Positions 48,948 through 61,168 of a stretch of 64,000 bases of DNA are shown here, piece by piece. This stretch comes from Adineta steineri (Eukaryota; Rotifera; Eurotatoria; Adinetida; Adinetidae). The stretch covers positions 60,247 to 124,246 of the forward strand of contig CAJNOI010000070.1 in assembly GCA_905250115.1 (NCBI GenBank). Direction: 5' to 3'. Position numbers and translations under genes: made by a program. How positions within the stretch are numbered: position 1 is the stretch's first letter; the number at the start of each line of letters is the position of its first letter. The notes under the pieces were generated by a model, which had not been told where the DNA came from, did not search any database, and saw only the letters and a program-made list of their open reading frames with translations.

Positions 48948-50453
48948 ATGGTAAACGAAGAACTAGCTCTGTCTCCAACATCATTATCTCTCGAAACAGC
49001 AAAGTCGTGTGTCATAATTTCTACAGAATCATCCATTAGCATATATGATCTTTATACTAATCAACGACGTCTTCTCATTTTAATATTACTTTCTCTAGCT
49101 GGTATTGTATTACCATTTTCTGATACTGTTTATTTGCCTGCTTTGGCAGAAATAGAACATGATTTGCATGCCAGCACTGTACTTGTCGATTATACAATTT
49201 CAGCATATCTTATTTCGGCTGGTATCGCTGGATTTCTCTGGGGACCATTGAGTGATCGATTCGGTCGTAAGATTATTCTTATCGTTACTTTTATCCTGTT
49301 CTTGGCTTTCACCATCGTATGTGCTCTAGCACGTACTATTGCTGTTTTACTCGTGTTTCGTTCATTGCAAGGTGCAGTAATATGTGCATCGTTCGTTGTG
49401 GGTCAAAGTGCTGTTGTTGATATATATCCACCAGAAAAAATTGGTTTCGCTATGGGTCTCTTTCTCGTTCCATTACTTGTTGGACCTATCATTGGACCAT
49501 TTATCGGCGGAATATTATCTAGCGTATTTGGTTGGCGAAGCACTTTTATAGCGCTGGGTATCATGACTATTATTGCTACTCTTATGATTTTTTTTTTCGT
49601 TCCTGAAACTCATCCTCATCTTGTATTTCAGAGATTGTCACGAAAGTTACAGAAAAATTCTGCCGATAAAAATACAAAAGCTGCATTGAATATACGAGAA
49701 ACTGATATCATTATGAAGCCACGTTTCATACCACCATGGCGTTCATTGATATTTTTATTCGATATGACACTGATTCCTCATATTGCTCTGTGCAATAGCA
49801 ATTTTTCTATTCTATTTCTTTTATTTACCGACATGTCCAATCGACTAACTGAAAAACCTTATTTACTCTCACCATTTTCCATAGGTCTCTGTTACATTCC
49901 AACTGGTATCGGATCACTAACGGGAAGTTTATGTGGTGGTTGGATTTCTGATTGGTCAGCAAAACGTTTTCCTCGAGCGATTGAAGGTCGTCTCATATTT
50001 AATTTGATCGGCTCTTTTCTATGTCCTTTTGGATTATTATTGTGTGGATGGTCATTTCATTTTAATCTTCATCTAGCTGGACCACTAATTGGTTCAACAT
50101 TATTTTGCTTCGGTGAGACATTTATGTTCACAAGTACTTCTGCATTTGCTACGATAAAAAAACCAACAATGGCTGGTACTATTCTTGCTCTAATCAGTTC
50201 GATCGGCTTCTTATCTTCTGGTATTGGAATTATTGTTATCATTCCATTATTCAAAATACTTAAGTTTGGATACTTGTTTAGCATCTTAGCTGCAATTGTT
50301 TTCTTGCTTATATGTATATCGGGGATGGTTATCATATTCCAAATACGTAAATCAAACTTGACGACTACTCATTCTAATATTATGAAAACTACCCCTTCGT
50401 CACATGCATTAATTGATCAATCAAAAGATATCATTCCAATCCAGTTCTTTTAA
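48948..50453 (+). CDS. MFS drug:H+ antiporter (DHA1-like), single exon
   Basis: From the ATG at 48948 the protein has 501 residues and no introns, unlike its neighbours. About 12 membrane helices can be seen. MFS motif A is GPLSDRFGRKI after TM2. Motif B is present in LVFRSLQGAVI, with the R-x-x-Q-G signature. The antiporter motif C is LVGPIIGPFIGGILSSVFGW in TM5. FVPETHPHL follows TM6, then a central basic loop. This combination is typical of DHA1 multidrug or polyamine exporters best known from fungi and bacteria. The upstream ATG at 48882 would add a hydrophobic 22-residue leader; I prefer the second because it starts the cytoplasmic N-terminus MVNEELALSP. The single exon and family distribution make horizontal origin possible, which phylogeny would have to test. 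Confidence 0.88.
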   Translation: MVNEELALSPTSLSLETAKSCVIISTESSISIYDLYTNQRRLLILILLSLAGIVLPFSDTVYLPALAEIEHDLHASTVLVDYTISAYLISAGIAGFLWGPLSDRFGRKIILIVTFILFLAFTIVCALARTIAVLLVFRSLQGAVICASFVVGQSAVVDIYPPEKIGFAMGLFLVPLLVGPIIGPFIGGILSSVFGWRSTFIALGIMTIIATLMIFFFVPETHPHLVFQRLSRKLQKNSADKNTKAALNIRETDIIMKPRFIPPWRSLIFLFDMTLIPHIALCNSNFSILFLLFTDMSNRLTEKPYLLSPFSIGLCYIPTGIGSLTGSLCGGWISDWSAKRFPRAIEGRLIFNLIGSFLCPFGLLLCGWSFHFNLHLAGPLIGSTLFCFGETFMFTSTSAFATIKKPTMAGTILALISSIGFLSSGIGIIVIIPLFKILKFGYLFSILAAIVFLLICISGMVIIFQIRKSNLTTTHSNIMKTTPSSHALIDQSKDIIPIQFF

Positions 50454-51282
50454 TTTATAAAAAACCGCTAAATATAAATTTCCCTTTTCTATTATCAATA
50501 CATAAATTTAATTGTCAACTAAGATGGTTGATCTTTGTATGCGTAATACAAATTAGATTGATATAATTTTAATATTTTTCAATGATTCGTAAGAGAACAC
50601 ATTAAACTATTTAAAAGACAATTTTTTTGTTACCTGCCCTGAATCATTTTTACTGAATTTCTCTTGCATCCGTTATATTTATATTACAGTAGATGACTGA
50701 AATGTCTGTCGTTGATTTTATAATTAATTATCATACATAAGTGTAAAAAACATTTTTTTTTCTTCGGTAATTCTTGAAAATCTATATTTTTTTAAAAATT
50801 ATTTTATATTAGGATCTTAATGATCCTCTCTTGGCAAGTTTTCTTTCATTTGCAATTCGATATTTAAACAGTTTCTTTTTTATTATACATCTCATATATA
50901 TTACATAGTAGTTGATAATAATTTTTCAAAAAAAAACATCAAGATCGTTTAGATGCTTATCTATGAGAAACGTTACGATTATTCAATATCTAAATACTGT
51001 TGTAATGGATAATGACTACAATGATTTTGTCTTATTCTTCTTTTTATGTGAGCATGGCTCTCACTTTCTTTTATAAATTCTCTTCTACATTTTACATTTT
51101 GATATCGTTTTTATTACAACCATAAAACATATACTATTAAGTCTCTTATCAATATTTATCTATACATGTCTTCATACTGTAATAATGATAATAAATTATC
51201 AACATAAATAAATCCTTCATTGAGGTAAATTTTATAAGAGAAAGAATACATATAATCATACAAACTTCTTTTGTTAGTATCG
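50454..51282. other. Intergenic, no gene seen
   Basis: About 830 bp of AT-rich sequence between two plus-strand genes. It contains several poly-T runs and no coding frame. An acceptor-like TTTTGTTAG ends at 51277, just before the peptidase start. Confidence 0.45.
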
Positions 51283-53009
51283 ATGGCTTTTTTTGAATCT
51301 TCGCAAAAGGGTATGCTCATTGCACTATGTGTAATTGGAATATTCGGAGTGATTACACTTGCACTTGCCGCTGCTACTCTTGGTACTCTAAATAGACGAT
51401 TTGATACTATCACTGCAACAGCAACAACGAGCAAAGCGAAACTCAATTCACCTTTAGCTGAAACGATTCGTATCGATGATCTTATGAATCATTTAAGACA
51501 ATTGCAACGTATTGCTGACGAATCAAATGGTAATCGAGCAATAAATACGAGAGGATTTAATGAAACTGTTAACTATATCTATAATTATCTACAAAATCAA
51601 GTTACTGGTTTAAAAGTTAAACGAGAAACGTTTCAAATACGAAATTTTGCTCTTGCAAAAGATCCAATCTTGCTCTCGCTGATCAATGGTACAGTAAAAA
51701 ATTTTACATATTCATTGAATCTTGCTAGATCTGAATTCACTTATGTTAATTACTCGACTGCAATTAACTTTCCGGACTATGTTCGTGTTGTTAATATTCC
51801 AAATCTTGGATGCACAGCCGATGATTGGAAGAATGTAGCAGGTCTTGTTGCATTAGTGAAAGCAGGAGGTACATGTACATATGCCGAAAAAGGTATTCTT
51901 GCTGCGAACAGTAGTATCAGGGCCTTACTCTTCTATAATCATGGAGAAACAAGTAATAGTCTTGCTCCAATTATTACGCGCCTTCGTTATAACAATCAAT
52001 TACCTGCACTTTTCCTATCGTATGCTGCTGGACAAGCGCTAGCAGATGCAGCATTAGTAGGAGCAACTGTCAAACTTGAAATACAATTACAAAATTTAGG
52101 AACATATCCAGTTGATAATATTTGTGCGGATACTGTAGATGGAGATCCAACACAAACTATTGTTGTAGGAAGTCATACTGATAGTGTTCCAGCTGGTCCA
52201 GGTATCAATGACAATGGTAAGTATGATTTGATCTATTATTGAAAGAAATTAATAGTATTTATCCGAAAGTTATGAGCACTTAGGAATTTTAGACGAACAG
52301 ATTATTTATTATCTTGTTAATTTATTCTTATCTAGGTAGCGGTACTGCAGCTAATCTGGTTTTGGCAACAAACTTAGCACGTCTTTACCAAACGGCGACT
52401 TACAATAAGTATAAATATCGCGTTCGTTTTTGTTGGTGGGCTGCAGAAGAAATTGGTTTAGCTGGATCAAGTCATCATGTACGAACTGCTCAGAGTGCGA
52501 CTGTTGTAGGTGATCGTCTTCGAGATTATTTGCTCAATCTTAATTTTGATATGGCAGGTTCACCTAACTTCATTTTCGGAATTTATGATGCTAAAACAGC
52601 TATAAATGGTACACCATCAAGCGCACTTCCTGGTAGTACTAAGATTACAGAACTCTATCGTGATTGGTTTATTAAACAAAATTTACCATGGGATTTTAGA
52701 GATTTCAATGGTCGAAGTGATTACGGTCCGTTTCTAGCTGCAGGTATTGCTGCTGGTGGTGTAGCAACTGGTTCCGATGCCATAAAAACAGCAGCACAAC
52801 GTGAAAAATATCAGAAATCCGTAGGAGAAAATAATGCTGGTTTTGCTGGTGCAATACTTGATCCATGTTATCATCTAGCGTGTGATACTTTAACAAATAT
52901 TCATTTATTTGGTTATGAAAATCTTGTTCAAGCAGCTGCGTATGGCCTTGAATACCTTGGTCAACATGCAAACTTATCTGGCTATCTTTATCCGACTGGT
53001 CGGCCATAA
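51283..53009 (+). CDS. M28-family zinc aminopeptidase, membrane-anchored
   Basis: Exons are 51283-52216 and 52336-53009, with a 119-bp intron (AATG|GTAAGT...TCTAG) joined in phase 1, giving 535 residues. The start is the ATG at 51283. Residues 11-34 (GMLIALCVIGIFGVITLALA) form an N-terminal signal anchor, so the catalytic domain faces outward or into the lumen. The M28 metal ligands are all visible: GSHTDSVPAGPG (His298), GINDNGSG (Asp310), WWAAEEIGLAGS (the Glu-Glu base/ligand pair), LNFDMAGSPN (Asp) and YHLACDTL (His). A PA-type insert (residues about 165-265, AALVKAGGTCTYAEKG-like) precedes the catalytic core, as in aminopeptidase Y/S-like enzymes. Likely role: removal of N-terminal residues from extracellular or lysosomal peptides. 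Confidence 0.9.
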
Positions 53010-53239
53010 ATTCATTTAATAGACAATTATAACTGAAAATATGACTTGTTCTCTTAAAAACTAGCGCTCATACAACACTTTTTTCTTAACTATATTCATG
53101 GTTTATTTTTTTTTGTAAAGTGATTTTTATTTATCATGATAACAATTAAAATATATAAACTTTCAACATTAAAACGAACGTTTCTAATTGAAATAAAATA
53201 TAACATGAAATAATAAATAATAATCAAGTCCTTCTTTAA

Positions 53240-54940
53240 TTATGAGATTTTGTTTAGTAATAGATCAAGTGTATTCCGTATGTTATTCATAGTTTTATTC
53301 ATATCAGCAACATTCTTTTCAATCCTATCGACTTTTACTTCCATTGACATTAATTTCTTTATTTTATCATTTGATTCTTGTTGTGCTGTAATTAATTCTG
53401 GTAAACCAATACAACTATCAATAACTTTTTTTTGTTCTCGTTTCAATCGTTGATTAAAATGTATCGATCGATATAATCTTCGTTGTATTTTAATATATTC
53501 TGATGTTGGCGATTGATGTTTTCGATTTAAATACCAACGTTTTATGGCATATTTAATAATATTAGCAGCTTGAATTCGACGTTCTTTACCTAATCCAATA
53601 TTTACCACGAAATTATGTACATATTTTTCCGATCGAGTTAATTCAAGTTTTTGTGCGAGAATTGAAATTAATAAAGCCGTCGATAAAACACCAATTAATG
53701 CTGTGATTGCAGCAACAGCTAAAATAAACCGAAAAATAAATTAAATTACAATACTAATACTTTATCTACCTCGTCCACAATAACGCGATGGTTTTAAATC
53801 TCCATAGCCTAATAGTAACAAACATATAATATTATTTAAAAATATTCATTATATTTCATTTACCAACAGTAGTAAATGTCATAATAAATAACCACATTGA
53901 ATCTAGCATGGATACATGTTCATATCCAAATCTATAATCACATGCTCGTAATGACCAACTACCCATAAAAAAGATAAATGTACAGAATACTAATAAACTA
54001 CGTGTTGGCCATCGTGTAAGATATGTTTTAGTAAGAAAGAGAAAATCAAATGATACTTGATTAAAATAACCTAATGCTTGTAATGATACATCAGCAACCA
54101 AATGAGAATGAAATGTAACAAGACGACATATTAAATAAACACGTGCAAACACTAGATTTTAAAAGAATTCAAAATATAATTTTCATACTATTAATCTTTA
54201 AACTTACTTGGTAAACCAAGTGCAACATCAAAAGCTATATAAGATTTTTCTAGAAGATCTTTTTCCGTTGGATGAAAATGTTTAACATGACGAGTTAATC
54301 GAAAACATCGAGGAAAAGGATGTATCATACATATGAATACTTCGAATAATATTAAAAATATTTTGGTACCTGTTAAACCAATACGCCAATGATCGAGTGA
54401 ATTATTAACAGCATAGAAATCTAAATCTATACGATGATAATAAAAAACAAGATTAACAAGTATCATAGTTGTTATGCTTATTATTAATTTAATACGTTCA
54501 CTAATACATGTATATGCATCATTGTTTTTTATATTCATAAAAGTAATTTCATTTTCAATAATCATGAGAATAACACCGGATATACCAAGAACACACATAA
54601 TATTACTTATTTCTCTACTATAAATGATAAAAAAAAATTTAAATGAAAAAAAAAACTAAGAAAATATTTCTTACAGTCGATTATATAATACTTTTCGTTT
54701 GTATAATCGACGGCTTACATCAGCCATTAAACTAGTTCTTGTAGATCTTCGTCTTTTATTCAATAGCGGATTAAGTTCACCTTCATTATTTATTTCATCA
54801 GTCGTTTCGAATGATGAAATATTTGATACTGGTGGTGTTGAATCAGGAATTAAAACAATTGTCGTTAATGGTAATGATGCTTCACTATGCGATTTATTAC
54901 ATAAGATGTCAGATGAATGTAAATTGTCAGTTGTTGACAT
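53240..54940 (-). CDS. Small-conductance Ca2+-activated K+ channel (SK/KCNN-like)
   Basis: Exons are 54940-54675, 54617-54208, 54151-53864, 53808-53770 and 53718-53240. Introns are 51-58 bp and all phases close, giving 493 residues. The N-terminus is cytoplasmic and Ser/Thr-rich. Six membrane segments follow, with ARVYLICRLVTFHSHLVAD before S5. The pore loop TFTTVGYGDLKP is split by a splice junction and carries the K+ selectivity signature GYGD. After S6, KLELTRSEKYVHNFVVNIGL and the helix ending KYAIKRWYLNRKHQ match the calmodulin-binding domain of SK channels. A C-terminal coiled coil (MSMEVKVDRIEKNVADMNKT) closes the protein. SK channels couple intracellular Ca2+, sensed through bound calmodulin, to membrane hyperpolarisation. 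It is somewhat shorter than vertebrate SKs, which have longer tails. Confidence 0.93.
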
Positions 54941-55747
54941 CTTGTATAGAAAATAAATAAATTTTCTAAAATTTCATGTACTAGTTGATATATAAGCAAA
55001 AATCTAAAATTATGTATACAAATCTAGTTGGAAGCAACATGAAAAGAAAATATAGATGATTCATTAATACTCACATATACATAAAAAAAACTATTAATAA
55101 TCGTGTTTCAATTGTAAGTGCAAAATAAACTGATATAGACTATGTGTACAAGTATTACTTAGAATATTACTTCTACTATCATTCTTTTCGATAAATACTC
55201 GAATTCCAACACGTTTCTCTCCTTATATGTCTTATCTGTATTATTGATATCGTTCTCTGTTAAGATTTTTTTAAGTATATACTTTATGCCCTATACATAT
55301 GTGAGATGGATTTCTTAAATTATATTCAACGAATACCATACGTTTATTGACAGAAATACATTCAAGTATTATTATTTAAAATATTCTCAAAATATAAAAC
55401 ATCGATTGATATTATTTGAAATTCCAGCATGAGTGAGAACTGAACAATATATAGATCATCATTTTATTTGTATTGTTGTAGTATGCAACGCATGTTTCAC
55501 AAGCGATTACGTCATTAAAATTAATTTCTCATTGGATGATATCGACATCGTTAAAAGATAAATCGATCTTCAAAAAACAATAGATTTTGTACGCTTAAAT
55601 TATATCGTAGAAGTCATCATATATTTTAATAAGCTTCCGACATTTTAGAAAAATCAATAGTTGACAATTTAAAAAGAGATTATGTTGACAACGGCAAACT
55701 TCATTTTCTATAAGGATAGAATAGAAAAAATTCATTAAATCTTGATA
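54941..55747. other. Intergenic, no gene seen
   Basis: AT-rich 5' flank of the SK channel gene and 3' flank of the ubiquitin-like gene. An acceptor-like ATTTTAG (minus strand, 54966-54967) lies 25 bases upstream of the channel ATG. Nothing else is evident. Confidence 0.45.
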
Positions 55748-56239
55748 CTATGACCTAATAATTAGATGCACAGTAGAGTCCTTTTGAATACCATAATTCG
55801 AGAAAATTCGATTGTCTTCAATTTGTTTGCCTGCAAAAACAATTCTTTGTTGGTCCATAGGTATCGAAGTGCGTTCATAGATAGCGTGCTTAACTTGAGC
55901 CACTGTATCATAATAAAAAATGTCTAAATCAACAACATTACGTTCATTATTGGTAGTATAAATCGAAACAAATACATGATATTTTTCACGAATAACTTCC
56001 GGACATGTTACCATCCACAAATTACTTTCATTCTTAATATTCTCGTATGATGTAAGAGTATGTTTATCTTCAAGTGTTCGACCTTCAAAACTTAAGAATT
56101 GATCACATGGGAATACGTTGATATACTGTGCAATTTTGTCTTTAATTTGAATAATAGTGAAAGATGGATCAAAATCGATCATGAATGGTTCAAATTGTTC
56201 ACATCCTTTACTTGGAATATGTAAAATAGTAAGATGCAT
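55748..56239 (-). CDS. Tandem ubiquitin-like domain protein
   Basis: From the ATG at 56239 this encodes 163 residues. An in-frame ATG at 56263 exists, but the sequence between them contains a splice-acceptor-like CTTTAG ending two bases before 56239, so those codons are probably intronic or untranslated. Residues 1-80 form one divergent ubiquitin-like domain, with [12 protein letters not shown] and [18 protein letters not shown]. Residues 88-162 form a second, closer one, with [40 protein letters not shown] and [11 protein letters not shown]. The protein ends at IIRS and lacks the C-terminal Gly-Gly, so it cannot be conjugated like ubiquitin. It more likely acts as a binding or scaffold module. 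If the acceptor belongs to a cis intron, more protein could lie upstream. Confidence 0.8.
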   Translation of the reverse strand: MHLTILHIPSKGCEQFEPFMIDFDPSFTIIQIKDKIAQYINVFPCDQFLSFEGRTLEDKHTLTSYENIKNESNLWMVTCPEVIREKYHVFVSIYTTNNERNVVDLDIFYYDTVAQVKHAIYERTSIPMDQQRIVFAGKQIEDNRIFSNYGIQKDSTVHLIIRS

Positions 56240-59135
56240 TTCTAAAGATACAGAGTATATCATTCATTATCATTCATGTAACAAAGACAAATAATTTTAC
56301 ACAAATCAAGATTAGTGATGATAGCTCAGTCCAGTTTCAAGTGTTTTTTTTGTAACGGCTTTTAATTACTATCACATCTACAAGTGTACATGAATATACA
56401 TATCGAAGACAGTAAATATCTTTCACAGTAATGTATGGTAATATTATTTTTCATCACTAACTATTTAGATTCGATGTATATGATCAAGATGTAATAATGC
56501 CTCTCATGTAAAAATACATTGGCCTGTGAATATATCCGATAGATTTATGTTTCGATAAGACAGTTGAATCGAACTTGATTGAGACGAAAGGAAATGTATA
56601 GAAAATTCAAAATATATCGAATAACTAGTTATTAACTTATATTTCTTAATTCTATTTCGTCCGACAAATTTCTTAGTGTTATTACTATTTGTTATTTTAT
56701 CAAAAAATTATTCTCCAATACTATTCGAATTTGATTTATCGTTCTCACACACATTGTTTTGCTATTATTTTATATCCTCAAATTTTTTTTGTCAAATAGA
56801 AAATATTTTTGACCGTCATAAATACCTGGTTAATTTTAGTTTTTAATGAATAGCAATGTTTCTCTGTACTATAACTTGTACTTTTCCTATCAATGACAAG
56901 AAAACAAATAATATAATAAAAAACTGTTTCGCTACAATATATTTATTAGAGTAGTTAATAGTTAACATACCTCCACAATTTATTTTATGCGTCGTATGCA
57001 GGATTTCGTCGGTAAAGAAGTAGAAACATTCATTTTTATTATATGTTTTGTTAAGTAAACAAACAACCACGTGGTAATAGATTTATTTTATGTGTCGTAT
57101 GATTTTATACTTATTTCTTACTCACTAGTTAAAAAACGATACTGATAGTATTATGCGTGGTAAGTTGAGATCTTCTTGTTGTAATTACAACCTAATATCA
57201 ATGACTCTCTAAATGAAATTGAATATTAAACAACCTTATCCGGTAGATGAAGCTTTAAACATAGTCAGTTAAATCTTATTCCGATTTGAATTTATTATAT
57301 CAGCTTTATACTATCTTCAATAAGATTTGATAAGATCAAGAATATTTGTTAACCGACATAGAGTTCTTCTTTTATGAAAAAACTACGCTATCAGCATTTA
57401 AGTGGTCAACAAAATGAATTAAATAATAAGCATCAAAATCAATATGCTTTATAATGTGATTCACTTTTTTTTTCTTTCTTTATGTAACGTTGTACAGATG
57501 ACAAGTATGACATGCACATATATTTTTTCTTTTTTCTTCGTACGAGGGTATATGTTTCAAACGGGTTTTCTCTTGTTTTGATTTACATATTGTTTTTTTT
57601 TATTATGTTTTCTTCCAAGTGTCATAGATTCTCTCCTAAGTTGATCTCTCGCTAATATCGTTTCTCTACGTTCAGCTTCCTATCAACGAATGAACAAGAC
57701 AGATGCAATACAAGTTGCTTAATATGAAAGTAAGGGTAAGAATGGATATGGATATGCGTATGAGTAGGGAATAGACATTCATATTCACACAAATTGTTCT
57801 TATAATTGTATTGTTTTCTATTTCTCATAAGATATCAAAAAAAAACTGATGAAAGATAATGTATAAAACTTACAAAGTGTTATTTTTTCATTATAATTGC
57901 TCAATAAATACATTTGATGAAAAAAATAAAAAGCAAAGATAAGGAAATCGTCTCCACGAACTTTCTCTAATGAAATATTTTTCAGTAAATTGTGTTCTTT
58001 ACAAGTATTCTTTAAATAACAGATATTATGAGAATATCTGACTATATGTTATTTTATAAAAAAACGTTTATACTTTTGATTGATCAAAATACTTTTTATA
58101 TGAGTCATATGCCAAATATTATTTTTTATGTCTCGTATAGAAAGACAAACTTTCGTCGTTCTGTTCTCAAACTCATTTGAGTAGACGAAGTATTAGTTTA
58201 TTTTTTTATTTCGCAATTTTGATCGGCGAAAATTATAATATGTTCTGTCTTGTAAATCTGAGTGGTTTTTTCCTACTCTTTTACCGTCTACCATGTGTAA
58301 AGCATGTTGTTGTTAATGATTTAACTACATACAGCCCGTAAAATATGGCATCATAAAGGTAGATAAGGATTTTTCCTTTCTTTTCTTTTCTATATAAATA
58401 ATTGTATGCGCGTTTTATTTGAATTATTCTTCTCGATTCGTAAGGCTCCATTTTCCTCCTAAAACAACACTTATATGAGTTTCAGTCTGACATTTTTTGT
58501 AATTTATAAAGTTAATCATGGAATATTACCATTGACAAGTGAGGGAAAAAACTCAGTTAGTTAAGATGTGACCGTATAAAATAAAAAAAACACAAACTTT
58601 TTTGGTGCTGTTGAAGTTCGTGAATATTTTTATAACTTATCTTTTCGAGCATACAGAAAAATATTATTTATTGAAACTTTTCTATCGTGGTAAATATTTG
58701 TGTTTTATATAAAAATAGTTTTAACTTTAAAACTAAATATAGGATCGTTGATGAAATCAGTGTATAGATCTATTACTACATTATCTAATCTTGAGGCTTC
58801 TCTCCTATCATCTACAGTTCTTTCATAATAATAACTTTTCATTTTAATTTAAGCAGCCTCAAATTAATTTTTAACAATTATTTACTGAATATATACCAGA
58901 AAAAAAAACTAGTATACGATTTATTCAGATATGATAAATTCTTGTTTTCATTATCGAGCACCTATACAGATATGGTATGTAATACATAGTTGTAAAAATA
59001 GTTGTCTAGAAAATGTAATTAAGTAATTAACATAGTCAGATTTTAATTTCAATTAGTTTATTATTTATAGAAAAAAATATTAATTTTAAAATAGAATATT
59101 TTTAGATAAATACAAACACTTGCATAAACACTTCT
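56240..59135. other. Divergent intergenic region, about 2.9 kb
   Basis: Large AT-rich stretch without a supported gene. A hexamer-like run at about 57735-57770 (AATGGATATGGATATGCG) is loosely periodic. A short minus-strand frame at 56843-57070 has no recognisable content. The promoters of the ubiquitin-like gene and the kinase gene must lie here. An acceptor-like ATTTTTAG at 59105 precedes the kinase ATG by 30 bases. Confidence 0.45.
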
Positions 59136-61168
59136 ATGGCTCATCCACAAGAGAAGGTATTCGTTGATACTAATAATGGAGAAGAATGTGATCAACCACA
59201 GAATAGCGACGCTTTAGATGAAGCACTATGTGTACCAGAGTCACAGTCTGTTGGCACGAACATAGGAGCTACCAATTTGTTGACAAATACTTCTACACTA
59301 GAAGAAAAAGCGGAAATTTCATTTGGTGTTGCGACTCCAACACCAACTGGAGTCTCACCTTTTAACAACCATGAGATTCCTCAACCATCAGAATCAGGTA
59401 AGTTTAAAAAAATGTTTATTGCGTCAGAACAAGAATGTAATTATTTTGTTTGAGATAGGTAAGACAGTCAAACAAGTAGCTGCTCTTAGCGTTCCATATA
59501 TCCAACCAAGAGACAAAACTAAACGTAAATCAAGTATGTTCTCCTGATTTTTTGTTTTCTTTTAGTGAGTCTATAACTTTTAGAGATTGATTTAAACTGT
59601 TCTTAAGATAGATAAATATTTAGAAATCAAACTTTTATAAAAATATTCTTTGACAAAAAATTGAATTAAATCATATAATCTTTAAAAATCTAAGTCTAAA
59701 TAATTTTTTATTACTCTTAATTTGAGTGTTCATTTGAATCATCATATATCATTTGCTTGTAGTTCTACCAAAATTGCTGCTGTTCAATGTTGAAGAGAAA
59801 CAAGAACCGGTTCAAGTGACTCAATACATGTGAGATATCATGATAAACTAAATCAATCTCATTCTATATACTACTTTTAGCTCAAAAATACCCAAGAATT
59901 CAACAGTATTCAGATATGATCAAAATATAATTTCAATTGATGTCAATCAATTTCATACATGTGCAAAACAAATCGGTCACGGACACTTTGGCGTAGTTTA
60001 TTCATTCACTATCGACGATCCTTGTGTAATTCGTATGGCAGTTAAAGTATGTATTTTATTTATTAACTTTCATTTTTCGACCCTATAGCTTAATCAGATT
60101 TCGAAAAGTCCAACGTTGCCCTTATTTATAGAGAAAACCATCAGTTGCTATGCAAGTATTTCTATTAGAAATCTTTCTTTATCTTATCAATTACTAGCAT
60201 ATTGTTTCATAAAGAAATATGTGTTTTCTAGAGCATTTCATTTCAAAAAGATGAAAACAGTCGTTTGTCGACATATTTTGAGTTATCAACAATGGAGATG
60301 ATTGGTTCAGGTAACGCTCCATACATCGTCGGTTACTACTGCTCAATGATTGATCTTGTAAGCAAAATCTTTTTTGCACATATAACTCTTTTAGCATATT
60401 TTATTTCTTTAAAAGAATACGCGTGAACTTTGCATATGCATGGAATTAATGGACACGTCAATAGCAAAATTCTATCAAGCTATGCATCGATTTTTTTTAC
60501 CTGAACTTTCACCTAAGAAGCTCAATCGTTTCGTACAACGTTGTGCGTATAATGTAAGACTATTATTATTAATTTATAATCAATTATATTTTCCTGCATA
60601 GGTTGTAAGGGCACTTGACTTTTTGAAAAGTAAAAATATTGTTCATCGAGATGTCAAACCGGCAAATATACTGATAAAAAAGGATGGTGAAATTAAATTA
60701 TGTGATTTTGGTATTTGTGGTAATTTAACTGATACACAATTGGATTTCGATGGAATTGTAGGTACTAAAATGTACTTACCACCTAAACCAGAAAAATGTG
60801 CTATTCAAGGTGATATGTGGGCATTGGGTATCAGTTTAATCGAAATTATTAATGGAAAACATCCATTTGCTGATTATGATTCTTATGGACTAGCTTTTGG
60901 AATTCTAGCATGGGAACCTAAAGTTCCAACTATAGTTTCAAACGATACACAAGCATTTATTTTACAATTGTAAGTGATTTTAAACTTGAAACATCATTTT
61001 ATCATAGTAATCATTTTTTTCATATTAAGGTTGAGAAAAGAAGCTCATGAACGACCTCGATCCTATATGGATGTTATAAATGATTCATTTATTTGTAATA
61101 TGACGGCCATACCATCAGATGATGAAATAGATTTTATTCGACATGTTATCAATAAAACAAATAAATAA
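59136..61168 (+). CDS. MAP kinase kinase-like protein kinase (STE7/MKK family)
   Basis: Exons are 59136-59397, 59459-59533, 59763-59829, 59881-60046, 60232-60357, 60416-60553, 60602-60969 and 61030-61168. They total 1,341 bases and 446 residues. The first 150 residues are a low-complexity acidic tail. Kinase motifs: G-loop IGHGHFGVVY (residues 166-175), catalytic Lys190 in MAVK, hinge ICMELMDTSIAKFY (very close to MKK4/3/6), HRDVKPANIL with Asp295, and DFG at 313-315. The activation loop NLTDTQLDFDGIVGTKMYLP keeps the first MKK phospho-site (Thr323) but has Phe327 where the second Thr should be, flanked by Asp326 and Asp328. The APE motif is eroded to LPPKPE. The C-lobe GDMWALGISLIEI is normal. 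It may act in a stress-MAPK cascade, possibly with altered activation control. Confidence 0.88.
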
